NCBI RefSeq assembly: GCF_905397435.1
Contig: NZ_CAJPVI010000018.1
Location: forward strand, 1-64,000
Source of the DNA: Cupriavidus numazuensis
Lineage (GTDB): Bacteria > Pseudomonadota > Gammaproteobacteria > Burkholderiales > Burkholderiaceae
DNA length: 64,000 nt
Reading direction: 5' to 3'
A program made the translations under genes and the position numbers. Numbering within the stretch: the stretch's first letter is position 1; every line of letters starts with the position of its first letter. Of the stretch, positions 8,828 to 16,540 are shown piece by piece. The notes beneath the pieces are model-generated. The model ran no database searches. It was not told the DNA's origin and was given only the letters and a program-made list of their open reading frames with translations.

Positions 8828-9274
8828 ATGTTTCTAACGCGTGAAGAATGGCGCCACCCGAATCGTTACGTACAGGCGCTTGCAAGCCCCGCAGTTGCGT
8901 GGTGCTGTATTGCGGTCGGCTTCATACGAGCTCTATTGTTGGTTGAGGTCAGACATCAAGATGCAGGAGAAAGTCACAGCGAGTGGATCTTGCTGCCTCA
9001 GTTTGAGGCATTGACCGAATACCTCTCCTGCTCTCCGACTCAGATTGGCGCCGTTCAGGTTCTCATGCCGCCCCATATTTCACATGGTGACTCGTGGGAG
9101 TTGGAACGCGTGGTCGCTTTGCGAGAATGGTCGTCCGGTGTGCAAACAGGCGTCGAATACCAAACAGAAAGCGGAAAATGGCATTCATCGGAGGTCCGAG
9201 AAATCGACACCCAGATTATCCGCAGCTGGACACTGCACCATTCTTCTTGGCACGATGAGAGCGCCTCTCCCTAG
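8828..9274 (+). CDS. Uncharacterised island protein
   Basis: The start at 8828 is fixed by AGGAGGAGCT just upstream. The 148-residue product begins MFLTREEWRHPNRYVQAL and has one hydrophobic stretch (residues about 20-38, AVAWCCIAVGFIRALLLVEV) that could be a buried helix or membrane segment. The rest is soluble-looking and Trp/Glu-rich. No family was recognised. It is divergent from the XRE regulator and probably controlled by the palindrome between them, a layout seen in controller modules of mobile elements. Confidence 0.7.
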   Translation: MFLTREEWRHPNRYVQALASPAVAWCCIAVGFIRALLLVEVRHQDAGESHSEWILLPQFEALTEYLSCSPTQIGAVQVLMPPHISHGDSWELERVVALREWSSGVQTGVEYQTESGKWHSSEVREIDTQIIRSWTLHHSSWHDESASP

Positions 9275-9335
9275 AATATTGCAAGTGTAGGTCACTTGGA
9301 ACGGTGTACAGCGGCGAAGCATCTGCGACAGCACA

Positions 9336-9650
9336 TTAGGGGTTATCGACGCTTCCCGTCATTACGCCGAAAGGCATCTCATCATCTCGCTGCTTAGCCC
9401 TGTTGGTACGTTCCCGAACTGCGTCTGCTCCCATGTTCGGCCGAGCCAACTGCACCTCAACACGGGCGCGAACGGCATTCAACTCGGTTCTCACCTCTGC
9501 CACACTCATTGTGCGCGGACCAACACGAACTGCCTCAAAATGCGGTACGTCCGGCGAAAAGGCAATTTCCAAAAGGACATTTGCCTGTGAGCGCGCTTGG
9601 GCAAATGGCGAGAGCCTTCCGGACGATCGTTTTCTATTTGAATAGGACAT
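9336..9650 (-). CDS. Uncharacterised island protein, 104 residues
   Basis: The start at 9650 is preferred because CAGGAAG lies about eight bases upstream; the frame is open to 9788 without a better start. The product begins MSYSNRKRSSGRLSPFAQAR, contains an amphipathic helix (VAEVRTELNAVRARVEVQLA) and ends in a polar tail. No family was recognised. It lies 156 bases downstream of the 82-residue protein of the ATPase-HNH operon, on the same strand, so it may be a distal member or an independent gene. Confidence 0.5.
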   Translation of the reverse strand: MSYSNRKRSSGRLSPFAQARSQANVLLEIAFSPDVPHFEAVRVGPRTMSVAEVRTELNAVRARVEVQLARPNMGADAVRERTNRAKQRDDEMPFGVMTGSVDNP

Positions 9651-9806
9651 GGCAGACTTCCTGGGAAACTCATCAGCACCCTTAATGCTAATCCATCTTC
9701 GCGAAATCGGCCGGCACGCCACTAGACACTCCGTTGGGCGAGAAACGCAAGACCCCAAATTTTTGTCGCGCCGTCCCTCATGCGTCACTGCAACGCATTA
9801 TTGTTA

Positions 9807-10055
9807 TCAGATGGCGACCTCCACTACCAACTGTCCGCTTGCCATATCTAGTCGCATCAGTTCGCGCCTACCATCGGGATGCTCGCGTATGGCGCGGCCA
9901 GGATAGTGTGGATCGGATATGTAGATGGCACGACCTTGACTCAGGTGCCGCGCCGCTTCTGTGTCATCATCGTTGGTAAGCATGTACTCGAAAATGGCAA
10001 AGAATTGCTCCTCCTCGTCTGGCGAGAGCTCTTCCAGTGACATTATATCGATCAT
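9807..10055 (-). CDS. Small acidic protein downstream of the HNH nuclease
   Basis: The product is 82 residues, starting MIDIMSLEELSPDEEEQFFAIF. The first 30 residues are acidic and helical, the remainder is a compact beta-rich part (AIYISDPHYPGRAIREHPDG, then a closing strand). It lies 27 bases after the HNH gene on the same strand, so it is likely co-transcribed with hsdM-hsdS-ATPase-HNH. Function is unknown; possibilities are a nuclease inhibitor or a regulatory subunit, with no direct evidence for either. Confidence 0.65.
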   Translation of the reverse strand: MIDIMSLEELSPDEEEQFFAIFEYMLTNDDDTEAARHLSQGRAIYISDPHYPGRAIREHPDGRRELMRLDMASGQLVVEVAI

Positions 10056-10082
10056 GGTTAGAATACCCCTGCTACGCCGGCG

Positions 10083-11147
10083 CTAAAGGGCGCCAAAATA
10101 TCTAGAGGGACTGATCACGTGGCGGAGCTGTTGAATAAGTCGCCTGTGACCGGCCTCGCAATGAAGACGAAGCATACGAAACACCGCTGCTTTCAAGAAA
10201 GCCCGATCCTGCATGCCATGATCCGCCCAGAATTCCTCATATTTTCTCAAGACCGCCACTAGGGCTTCATCGGTATCATCGCCAATTTCGGATCTAGCCC
10301 ATTTACCGAACAGGCTGAGCCACCTCGAAAACGACGGGTCAAGATGATCGCGACTATACCGTTCCCGCACCGAAAAAACCTCATCCCAGGTTGGAACTTC
10401 TGCCGTTTCTGGATCGAAGCGCACAATCCACCGTGGGGTATTCGCAGTGGAACCGTCAAATGGATCACTATCGTCCAAAATAACGTCAACCTTAACATGG
10501 TTGTATGGATCAAATGCCACCCGTCTGGAGCCATCATCGCGCCGCAATAAGTCGCGCGCGAGCTTGTACTTCGAATTACATTTATGCCCCATGGGCACCA
10601 GATTACGTAGATTGATCGCTGCGAACGGGTAGCGACTCCGCGCGAGGTAGTGGTCCAGGTCCTCTCGCGGCGCACCAGGAGCATCGAAGATCTCAGTGCC
10701 ACAGAACGGGCAAGTATGCTCGGGAGCTGCTGCATATATTGCCGCGTAATGCTCGTCTCGCAAACTTAGTTCTGTAAGCAAGTCAAATGCAAAACTGTAG
10801 AGATCGATAACGGGTTTTTGCACGATCTCTGGCAAGGAGTCAACGGTACCGCAGTCATGTGCTCCGGACAGCAAGTCTGGGATTCGATTTTCCGCATCGA
10901 GCGTCTCAAGTACCAGAGCGCGCTCGTCCGCGCTCAATCTTCGAATTGCTCGATTATAGGTCTGCAGCCTGTCTCGCAACCCACGCCGTGAAGCCAGATT
11001 TTCTCTATATTCCTCAGGGAGTATCTGCGGCCAAACCGGATAACGTTTCCTTGCATCTGCTGCCGCGTGAATTCGACGAATTGCTTCACAAATACACTCG
11101 TGAAGCCAGTTGTTTTGGGTTGCAGCAATCGGATAACCGAAAAGCAT
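10083..11147 (-). CDS. HNH endonuclease (PtuB-like) of the HsdMS-ATPase operon
   Basis: This 354-residue protein has a central HNH nuclease domain: CPFC at 146-149, DLDH with His166, Asn182 (INLRNLVP) and GHKCNSKYK at 187-195. The N-terminal 140 residues are helical and the C-terminal 150 residues Trp/Phe-rich. HNH proteins next to AAA ATPases occur in Septu (PtuB) and in retron systems with ATPase/HNH effectors. Here it starts 15 bases after the ATPase, so the two are very likely a functional pair. It is the only nuclease in the operon; HsdR is absent. Target specificity is unknown. Confidence 0.88.
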   Translation of the reverse strand: MLFGYPIAATQNNWLHECICEAIRRIHAAADARKRYPVWPQILPEEYRENLASRRGLRDRLQTYNRAIRRLSADERALVLETLDAENRIPDLLSGAHDCGTVDSLPEIVQKPVIDLYSFAFDLLTELSLRDEHYAAIYAAAPEHTCPFCGTEIFDAPGAPREDLDHYLARSRYPFAAINLRNLVPMGHKCNSKYKLARDLLRRDDGSRRVAFDPYNHVKVDVILDDSDPFDGSTANTPRWIVRFDPETAEVPTWDEVFSVRERYSRDHLDPSFSRWLSLFGKWARSEIGDDTDEALVAVLRKYEEFWADHGMQDRAFLKAAVFRMLRLHCEAGHRRLIQQLRHVISPSRYFGAL

Positions 11148-11162
11148 GATTCCAGATTTTTA

Positions 11163-12782
11163 TTATGATAATTTTCGGAGACGATCCATCAAGAATACCT
11201 TTTCGACAGAATCTCCCAGGCGGGCAAGACCCGTCTTTATTGCTTCGCGATCATTGCTTTGCATGAGCTCTTCAATTTCCTTGCGAGCGACCTCCGACAT
11301 TGGCGGGCGAACGTCGAAGCAATCGTCGAGGATCGTATCGAACGTCGCACCGAATGTCTCAATCCCAGGACGACGAACGAGAACACCCGCTTCTGCCTTC
11401 TGAAAAAGAAGCACCTTTTCACGTGCCATGTCAGACGGCACGAATGGCGAATGGGTTGTCAACAGGCAGTCTTGCTGCGCCGACGAGCTTACAGGATCGC
11501 TACGTTTCCCATTGGCAGTCGGTAGGTCCATTAAACGCGAAATAAATTTTACACGCCACTGAGGATTGAAATGTGACTCTGGCTCGTCAAGTAAAAACAA
11601 TGTATTGGGAAATGATGCCATGCACATGGTGCCTAAAATCTGTGCAAGCTGGTGCTCCCCGTCCGATAACGAGACATAGTCAACAACGCCCTCCCCAGTT
11701 TTAGGACGAAAGCGAACCTGCTCAAAACGGAAAACTCGATCCTCATCTTGTGGCTCTGGTAGCCGTGAGGCAAATCGCCTTGTTTTTATATCCCGAAGCA
11801 GACGCGCCCTCGCTGCTTTCGGAATCGCCAAGTCGTTAAGCATTGACAGCTTATGTAGAGCGGAATACAACTCAATTGTTGTCGCCCAGAAAGCACGGAA
11901 AGCTACCCGCGTCTCCTCTGTCACCAAGAAATCGAAGATATAGGTCTCAGACTTTTCGTCGTAGGAATGGCAAGTCGAACAACGTCCCAGCTGTTCGATA
12001 TAGGCTTCCAGCTCATCTGTAAGTTGCACACCTTTCCGCTTTTTCTTGGTCGAGCGGGCAGTAAGTTTGGGAACCGCGCTGTGTGCTAGTTGGATTACGC
12101 ATCGAAACGAATGCAGCTCACTGAGCTTCGCATCGTTGAGCAATGCCTGGCGTTCCTCCTCTGAGCCGAGAATGAGGTTTGCCACGAGTACTTCGAGGTG
12201 GGTTCCATAGTCCACCAACATTAGACGTGTATCGGGGACTGGCTTCCGGATTGTGCCCAGATCTCCATCCAAAGCCTGCTTCCCCACTGCCTCAGCATAT
12301 CCACTTCTGCTAAGCAGAAATGGCAGGCTCAGCGTTTCGTTATCACCCGAGGTGTACCCCACCACTCTCGTCGGCAGCAGCTCCCGCGTTGCGGGGTCAT
12401 CCAGCCCACAATCCACCCACTCACGACCTTCCCTACGCTGAACCTTAAGCATCGGCCTCCGCTTTCCTTCGCCACGGCGCGATAGCCTCACGAGGAGCGG
12501 CTCGTCAGCGGGTTTAGGAGAAATCAAATACTCAAGTTCAAACTGAAGGTCTTCATTACCTTTGGCTAGCTCTTCATCGCCCGCGCAGGCATGAAATGTG
12601 GTTTGAAATGCCTCCGCTATAACTTGAAGAAATTGCGATTTGCCAGCTCCATTGGCACCAACAAGGCAGAGCGGATCGAACTGCCTCGAATTCGGAAGCC
12701 CGCCCCTCAAGCCAACGTCCAGTCCATCCAACAGTCCGCCGCAGGTCGCTGCCCTAATGATATGAACGCGAGTTAGTTTCAT
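11163..12782 (-). CDS. AAA/ABC-type ATPase, restriction-associated (PtuA-like)
   Basis: The product is 539 residues with Walker A GANGAGKS at 42-49, an ABC-like signature SLSDGEHQ at 371-378, Walker B LFLLDEPESH at 395-404, and the switch motif TTHSPF at 442-447. The long region between Walker A and the signature is an insertion domain with a Cys pair (CSTC, about 268-271) and a basic KKKRK patch at 246-250. This is the OLD/RecF/PtuA type of SMC-like ATPase used in Septu and retron defence. It overlaps hsdS by four bases (ATGA), so its supply is coupled to the specificity subunit. I infer a sensor or motor for the HNH nuclease. Confidence 0.9.
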   Translation of the reverse strand: MKLTRVHIIRAATCGGLLDGLDVGLRGGLPNSRQFDPLCLVGANGAGKSQFLQVIAEAFQTTFHACAGDEELAKGNEDLQFELEYLISPKPADEPLLVRLSRRGEGKRRPMLKVQRREGREWVDCGLDDPATRELLPTRVVGYTSGDNETLSLPFLLSRSGYAEAVGKQALDGDLGTIRKPVPDTRLMLVDYGTHLEVLVANLILGSEEERQALLNDAKLSELHSFRCVIQLAHSAVPKLTARSTKKKRKGVQLTDELEAYIEQLGRCSTCHSYDEKSETYIFDFLVTEETRVAFRAFWATTIELYSALHKLSMLNDLAIPKAARARLLRDIKTRRFASRLPEPQDEDRVFRFEQVRFRPKTGEGVVDYVSLSDGEHQLAQILGTMCMASFPNTLFLLDEPESHFNPQWRVKFISRLMDLPTANGKRSDPVSSSAQQDCLLTTHSPFVPSDMAREKVLLFQKAEAGVLVRRPGIETFGATFDTILDDCFDVRPPMSEVARKEIEELMQSNDREAIKTGLARLGDSVEKVFLMDRLRKLS

Positions 12783-14362
12783 AGAATGACTCGCACCAAC
12801 CGCATAGCACGCGCGTTCACGTCGAAGACCTGTCGGACAATGGGGGTCGGCTCTTGCAATAGGTCAAAGAGAGCAGTTTTCAGGAACTCATAGTCGCCGC
12901 CTAATTTCGCCCTGAGCTCATCAAAAGAAAATTCGTTCGCTTCCAACTTGAGGATTACCTCCTTGATGGAATCTTTATCAACGTTTTTCATATTCGAACG
13001 ACCCACTGGCTTTTTTGAGCGCTTGCGAGGAGGGGCTGCGGATTCAACATTTCCATCGCCCTTCAATTTATTCAAAATTACAGAGGCCGGCATGTCCCTT
13101 GATTCCTGCGAGACGAGCTCCCCCCTGAATGCCTTCGCGAGAATTGAGGGAATGAGGTTATCTACGAGCGTTGCAGCTCGAGATCTTTTAACCTCCATCA
13201 TTCCGCTCAATGCCAAGAGCTCTTTCACGCGCCGAACAATCTCACGCTGCTCAGCAACGCTAGGTAGCTCAAAAGCAAATGCCGCGAGTTTCTTCGCATT
13301 AATATTAGATTGACTAACACCATCTGACTTAACTGCACGACAGTACTCTCTACCCGCAGGACTCCCAAGACAATAATTCAGATAATCAGGGAGCAATGCC
13401 TCACCGCATCTAACACGGATCAAATAACCGGCAAAAATCGCCTCTCTCTCCCCCCAATACACAGCCGACTTCCCAACCAGCTCGGGACTATTCGTTCGAT
13501 TGAAGAGAACTTCGCCTGGCGAGAGCTTATACTTCTTTATTTCCGCAGGATCGCTTGTATAAACCAAGTCTTGCCAATCGAGCACGCCGCCTTGGATATT
13601 TCCCATGCGTAGAACGGGAATCTCGCCGACCTTTGACGATTTAGAGGACGAACCATATGAGAAATCCGATGCAACGTTCTTTAACTCGACAATAGGCCAT
13701 TCCCGCGGGAGATTATGCTCTTCGCGCCAATCCCGCGTAAGATGCCCTCTCGTCGCTGCCGCGAGCACGGATGAACGAAAACTCTCCAATATTACGCCAG
13801 CGCGGTTGAGGCCATCGCGGCACGCTTCCACACGCGCCAGGAGGGGGTCAAGTCTATTGGCGATTCTCTCTTGCTCAGGCAGAGGGGCTAAAGGTAGCCT
13901 AATGGAAACAACAGTACTTCGATTTAGTTCGATCTGGTTTGTACTTCCCGAGGCGAGTTCTTCAAGACTATCTTGAACTTGAGGCCCCCGGATCCATGCG
14001 AACAAGAACCGTGAGTCAATGATACCGGGCGTCGGTCGAATGATAGTGACGTGGCTATCTACAACCTTCGGCGGATCTAGATCGGCGGCACGCACTAAAC
14101 AAGCGCGCCCCATCGTCCCAGTACCGGTGCTATTCCAAAGAATATCTCCCTGTTTGATAAAACGCTCCGCACCCCACTGGTCAATCTGATCTTCATGTAT
14201 GAACTTAAGGTGCTCCTTTTGGATGCCGTTCCAGCGGATTGCTTTTTGGTTGATAACGGGAAGACTACTTTTTTCCGCGTATTTTGGTGATTTACCTCGC
14301 GCAACATACTCGGCTACTTCCCCGATAGTAGTCTCTATCCACCCGTCAGGAAGCTCGTTCAC
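12779..14362 (-). CDS. hsdS: Type I specificity subunit HsdS with extra C-terminal domain
   Basis: This 527-residue protein starts at GTG 14362, overlapping hsdM by four bases. It has two target-recognition domains (about 1-190 and 215-400), each followed by a conserved helical spacer (PLPEQERIANRLDPLLARVE and the AEQREIVRRVKELLAL segment) and the typical HsdS ending AKAFRGELVSQ near 418. Beyond that it has a basic linker (PPRKRSKKPVGRS) and a roughly 70-residue domain (about 459-527) that looks like a winged helix. Ordinary HsdS proteins stop near the end of the second spacer. I infer that the extra domain links the modification complex to the ATPase encoded next. Confidence 0.92.
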   Translation of the reverse strand: MNELPDGWIETTIGEVAEYVARGKSPKYAEKSSLPVINQKAIRWNGIQKEHLKFIHEDQIDQWGAERFIKQGDILWNSTGTGTMGRACLVRAADLDPPKVVDSHVTIIRPTPGIIDSRFLFAWIRGPQVQDSLEELASGSTNQIELNRSTVVSIRLPLAPLPEQERIANRLDPLLARVEACRDGLNRAGVILESFRSSVLAAATRGHLTRDWREEHNLPREWPIVELKNVASDFSYGSSSKSSKVGEIPVLRMGNIQGGVLDWQDLVYTSDPAEIKKYKLSPGEVLFNRTNSPELVGKSAVYWGEREAIFAGYLIRVRCGEALLPDYLNYCLGSPAGREYCRAVKSDGVSQSNINAKKLAAFAFELPSVAEQREIVRRVKELLALSGMMEVKRSRAATLVDNLIPSILAKAFRGELVSQESRDMPASVILNKLKGDGNVESAAPPRKRSKKPVGRSNMKNVDKDSIKEVILKLEANEFSFDELRAKLGGDYEFLKTALFDLLQEPTPIVRQVFDVNARAMRLVRVIL

Positions 14363-15867
14363 GCACCGACCTCCAATAGATCCTCGTCTTCGCCCAGGAC
14401 TGCGAGTATCCCGCGCAGTTCTTCGTAAGCGCTCTCGAGCTCGGTCATTGCCTCTCGCGCTAGCGCTGCGGGCTCGGGCACGCCGTCTCCCGTGCTTAGG
14501 TTTTCATCCCGTAGCCACGCTATGTCCAGGCTTTCTCCGCGCTGCGCAATCCATTCTCGCGAAAACTTTCGAAACCTTCCCTGTTCGCCCGTGTCCTTAC
14601 GCTTGGCTGTATTCTTTGGAAGGCCAAATGGGTCCTTCCCAAACGCGGCTTCGAACTCTGCGAAATGCCCTCGCGTTAGGGGCGTGCGCTTATTGAACTG
14701 CGGCATGTTTGCACGCATGTCGTATACCCAAACGTCCTTCGTGTTGCCCTTGTCACTCGCACCACGAGTGAAAAATAGCACATTTGTCCTCACGCCTTGG
14801 GCATAGAATAGTCCCGCGGGAAGACGTAGGATGGTATGCAGATTGCATTTATCCATTAGGTCTTTACGTATTTCTGCGCCGATATTGCTTTCAAACAGTA
14901 CGTTATCGGGCAAGACTACAGCCGCGCGCCCCCCCCTCTTCAGATTGAGATAGATATGCTGTAGGAAACAAAACTGCTTGTTCGCCGTGGGAAAAGTGAA
15001 ATCCCCACGCGTAGGCAGACCTCCTCCCTTCTTGGTGCCAAAAGGAGGATTGGACAGAATCAGCGTAGCAGGAGGAAGGGCCTCCCCCTCTTCGGCCAAT
15101 GTGTCGCCAAATTGGATGCCCCCTTCGATTCCGTGTAGCAGCATGTTCATCTGCGACAGGCGATGTGCATCTTGAACAAGCTCTATGCCGTAGAACGTAC
15201 TATGCCTGTACTTCTCCAATTGGGCTTCGGAGAGTTTGCTGAAGTCATTGTGTTGACGAAGGTAATGATTTGCTGCAATTAGAAATCCGGATGTTCCAGC
15301 GGCCGGATCCTGAATTACATCGTCAAGCGAAGGTTTCATTACCGCCACGATACTGTCAATCAACTCACGCGGTGTAAAGTATTGGCCTGCTCCGCTCTTC
15401 TTTTCGTTAGCGTTACGCGCTAACAACCCCTCATATAGATCGCCCAGATCCTCACGATGTACACTGTACCAATCCAGCTTGTCGATTCCCTCTACTAACT
15501 TGGACAGCGTTACGGGCTTAGTGATGAAGGTGCTGGCGTTGGCATAAATTTCTTGAACAGTGCCATGACCATTACGGCCATAATCACGAAGCAACTCCTT
15601 ATAAAGGTCAAGCCGACGCAGCGGTGTGCAGCTCATTAAATCCGACCACCGAATACCGCTCTGTTGCTCCTTTTCAGTGTTTTTCTTAGAGGCTTTAAAG
15701 ACGACCAGCCGATCCTCCTGGTCGGTCTCCTGCATCATCTTCAGAAAAAGTAAATAGGTGAGTTCGGTAACGTACTGGTGATAGGTGACACCATCGTCGC
15801 GCAATATGTGACACAGGTTCCAGAGCTTTGCAACGATGTCGGACGCTGCAGCGTTCATAGAAGTCAT
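14359..15867 (-). CDS. hsdM: Type I N6-adenine methyltransferase subunit HsdM
   Basis: The start at 15867 gives 502 residues (MTSMNAAASDIVAKLWNLCH), matching family length; an upstream frame to 15936 adds a poor leader. The HsdM N-terminal domain (ILRDDGVTYHQYVTELTYLL) is followed by GQYFTP at 161-166, SAM motif I DPAAGTSGF at 187-195 and the catalytic NPPF at 273-276, all intact. With HsdS it should methylate adenine in a bipartite site. It is the first gene of the operon hsdM-hsdS-ATPase-HNH. No hsdR lies in the island. Confidence 0.95.
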   Translation of the reverse strand: MTSMNAAASDIVAKLWNLCHILRDDGVTYHQYVTELTYLLFLKMMQETDQEDRLVVFKASKKNTEKEQQSGIRWSDLMSCTPLRRLDLYKELLRDYGRNGHGTVQEIYANASTFITKPVTLSKLVEGIDKLDWYSVHREDLGDLYEGLLARNANEKKSGAGQYFTPRELIDSIVAVMKPSLDDVIQDPAAGTSGFLIAANHYLRQHNDFSKLSEAQLEKYRHSTFYGIELVQDAHRLSQMNMLLHGIEGGIQFGDTLAEEGEALPPATLILSNPPFGTKKGGGLPTRGDFTFPTANKQFCFLQHIYLNLKRGGRAAVVLPDNVLFESNIGAEIRKDLMDKCNLHTILRLPAGLFYAQGVRTNVLFFTRGASDKGNTKDVWVYDMRANMPQFNKRTPLTRGHFAEFEAAFGKDPFGLPKNTAKRKDTGEQGRFRKFSREWIAQRGESLDIAWLRDENLSTGDGVPEPAALAREAMTELESAYEELRGILAVLGEDEDLLEVGA

Positions 15868-16041
15868 GAGGGTATCTTTTTTCTGAGATATGTTACTACT
15901 AGCGAAGAGTGCCGCAGCCACAGGGAATCCGTGCAAAATACAATCCCACTGAACCTACAAGTTCGCTATTTGTAAAGACCGATTTGGCCGTCGCGCAACG
16001 ACCGCACTATTATTTCGTTGGCAGACGCTGGGAAAGCAAAC

Positions 16042-16242
16042 TTAATCAATGGCCTGAACGCTCTGCTGGCTAACGGAACTTGCCGGCGCCGCCGCGATTC
16101 CGTGTTCTCGGCAGTAGCTCAAGACCATCACTTCAAGCATGGAGGCAACGCTGCGCCTCTCCATATGAGCGGCGGCAGACAGCGCCGCCTTGACGTCCGG
16201 TGGCACGCGAGCGCTAACCACTTCAGTTTTCGTAACGGCCAC
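16042..16242 (-). CDS. Ribbon-helix-helix DNA-binding protein
   Basis: A GTG start at 16242 has AGGAGG six bases upstream. The 66-residue product has an N-terminal beta strand (TEVVSARVPPDVKAAL) and two helices (SAAAHMERRSVASMLEVMVLSYCREHG), the pattern of Arc/MetJ/CopG-type repressors. A perfect 20-bp palindrome lies 17 bases upstream and suggests autorepression. It is encoded near the right end of the island, upstream of hsdM on the same strand, so it may also regulate island functions such as excision or the hsdM operon. Confidence 0.75.
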   Translation of the reverse strand: MAVTKTEVVSARVPPDVKAALSAAAHMERRSVASMLEVMVLSYCREHGIAAAPASSVSQQSVQAID

Positions 16243-16258
16243 TGCGCACCTCCTGTGA

Positions 16259-16278
16259 GCAAACTGCTAGCAGTTTGC
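16259..16278. promoter_or_regulatory. Perfect 20-bp palindrome, likely operator
   Basis: GCAAACTGCTAGCAGTTTGC is an exact palindrome. On the minus strand TATACT at 16280-16285, a plausible -10 box, precedes it, so the palindrome would overlap the transcription start of the ribbon-helix-helix gene. Autorepression is the simplest reading. Confidence 0.75.
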
Positions 16279-16512
16279 AAGTATAGCGGCTATCGCTGTG
16301 AGCTTTCGTATATGACTTTCCCGCATTTCGTCGGTAAAGGATCCGTAGGCAGCCACTCTGACAAATTCGGGGAATCCTCCCGGCGGTGCCTTCACCTTGG
16401 TGCCGAAGTTTTCATAGCCATTGCCTTGGTGCGTCCACTCCGTTTTGCCTTCGGCATGGACAAGGCAAGAATCCGGAGAGGCGGCTTTGCCGTACGTCTT
16501 CGCCATGTCCAC
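16267..16512 (-). CDS. Possible small protein at the right island end
   Basis: The frame from GTG 16512 (or ATG 16506) encodes about 80 residues (DMAKTYGKAASPDSCLVHAE and onward) and its stop lies inside the palindrome. The start abuts the terminal inverted repeat. No ribosome site or family was recognised, so it may be chance. Confidence 0.25.
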   Translation of the reverse strand: MDMAKTYGKAASPDSCLVHAEGKTEWTHQGNGYENFGTKVKAPPGGFPEFVRVAAYGSFTDEMRESHIRKLTAIAAILANC

Positions 16513-16519
16513 GTCCGCA

Positions 16520-16530
16520 ATCTAACCCGT
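16520..16530 (-). repeat. Right terminal inverted repeat of the island
   Basis: ATCTAACCCGT is the reverse complement of the left repeat with one mismatch. Ten bases later the comM reading frame resumes. Confidence 0.75.
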
Positions 16531-16540
16531 AACTCCACGG

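Larger units (their letters stand above)
2353..16530. mobile_element. 14.2 kb genomic island inserted in comM
   Basis: The island splits comM cleanly after its LPKESG codons and before RFDLAIALG. Its ends carry inverted 11-bp repeats with one mismatch. It is visibly richer in A and T than the flanks, especially 2.4-16.3 kb. The left end carries three tyrosine recombinases in overlapping frames plus a small partner protein, the arrangement of Tn554-like or recombinase-trio elements, so the element probably encodes its own integration. Cargo is a regulator locus, an HsdMS-ATPase-HNH operon and a ribbon-helix-helix gene. The exact crossover cannot be fixed without an empty comM site; a few bases either way are possible. 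Confidence 0.93.

Noticed and set aside
10083-15867. BREX, DISARM or Druantia system
   Set aside because: No PglZ, BrxC, DrmA or DruE-like proteins are present; the only elements are HsdM, HsdS, an ATPase and an HNH protein.
9336-16000. Possible HsdR in the island
   Set aside because: No frame near the ~1000-residue size with helicase motifs exists on either strand, so the absence is taken as real within the island.
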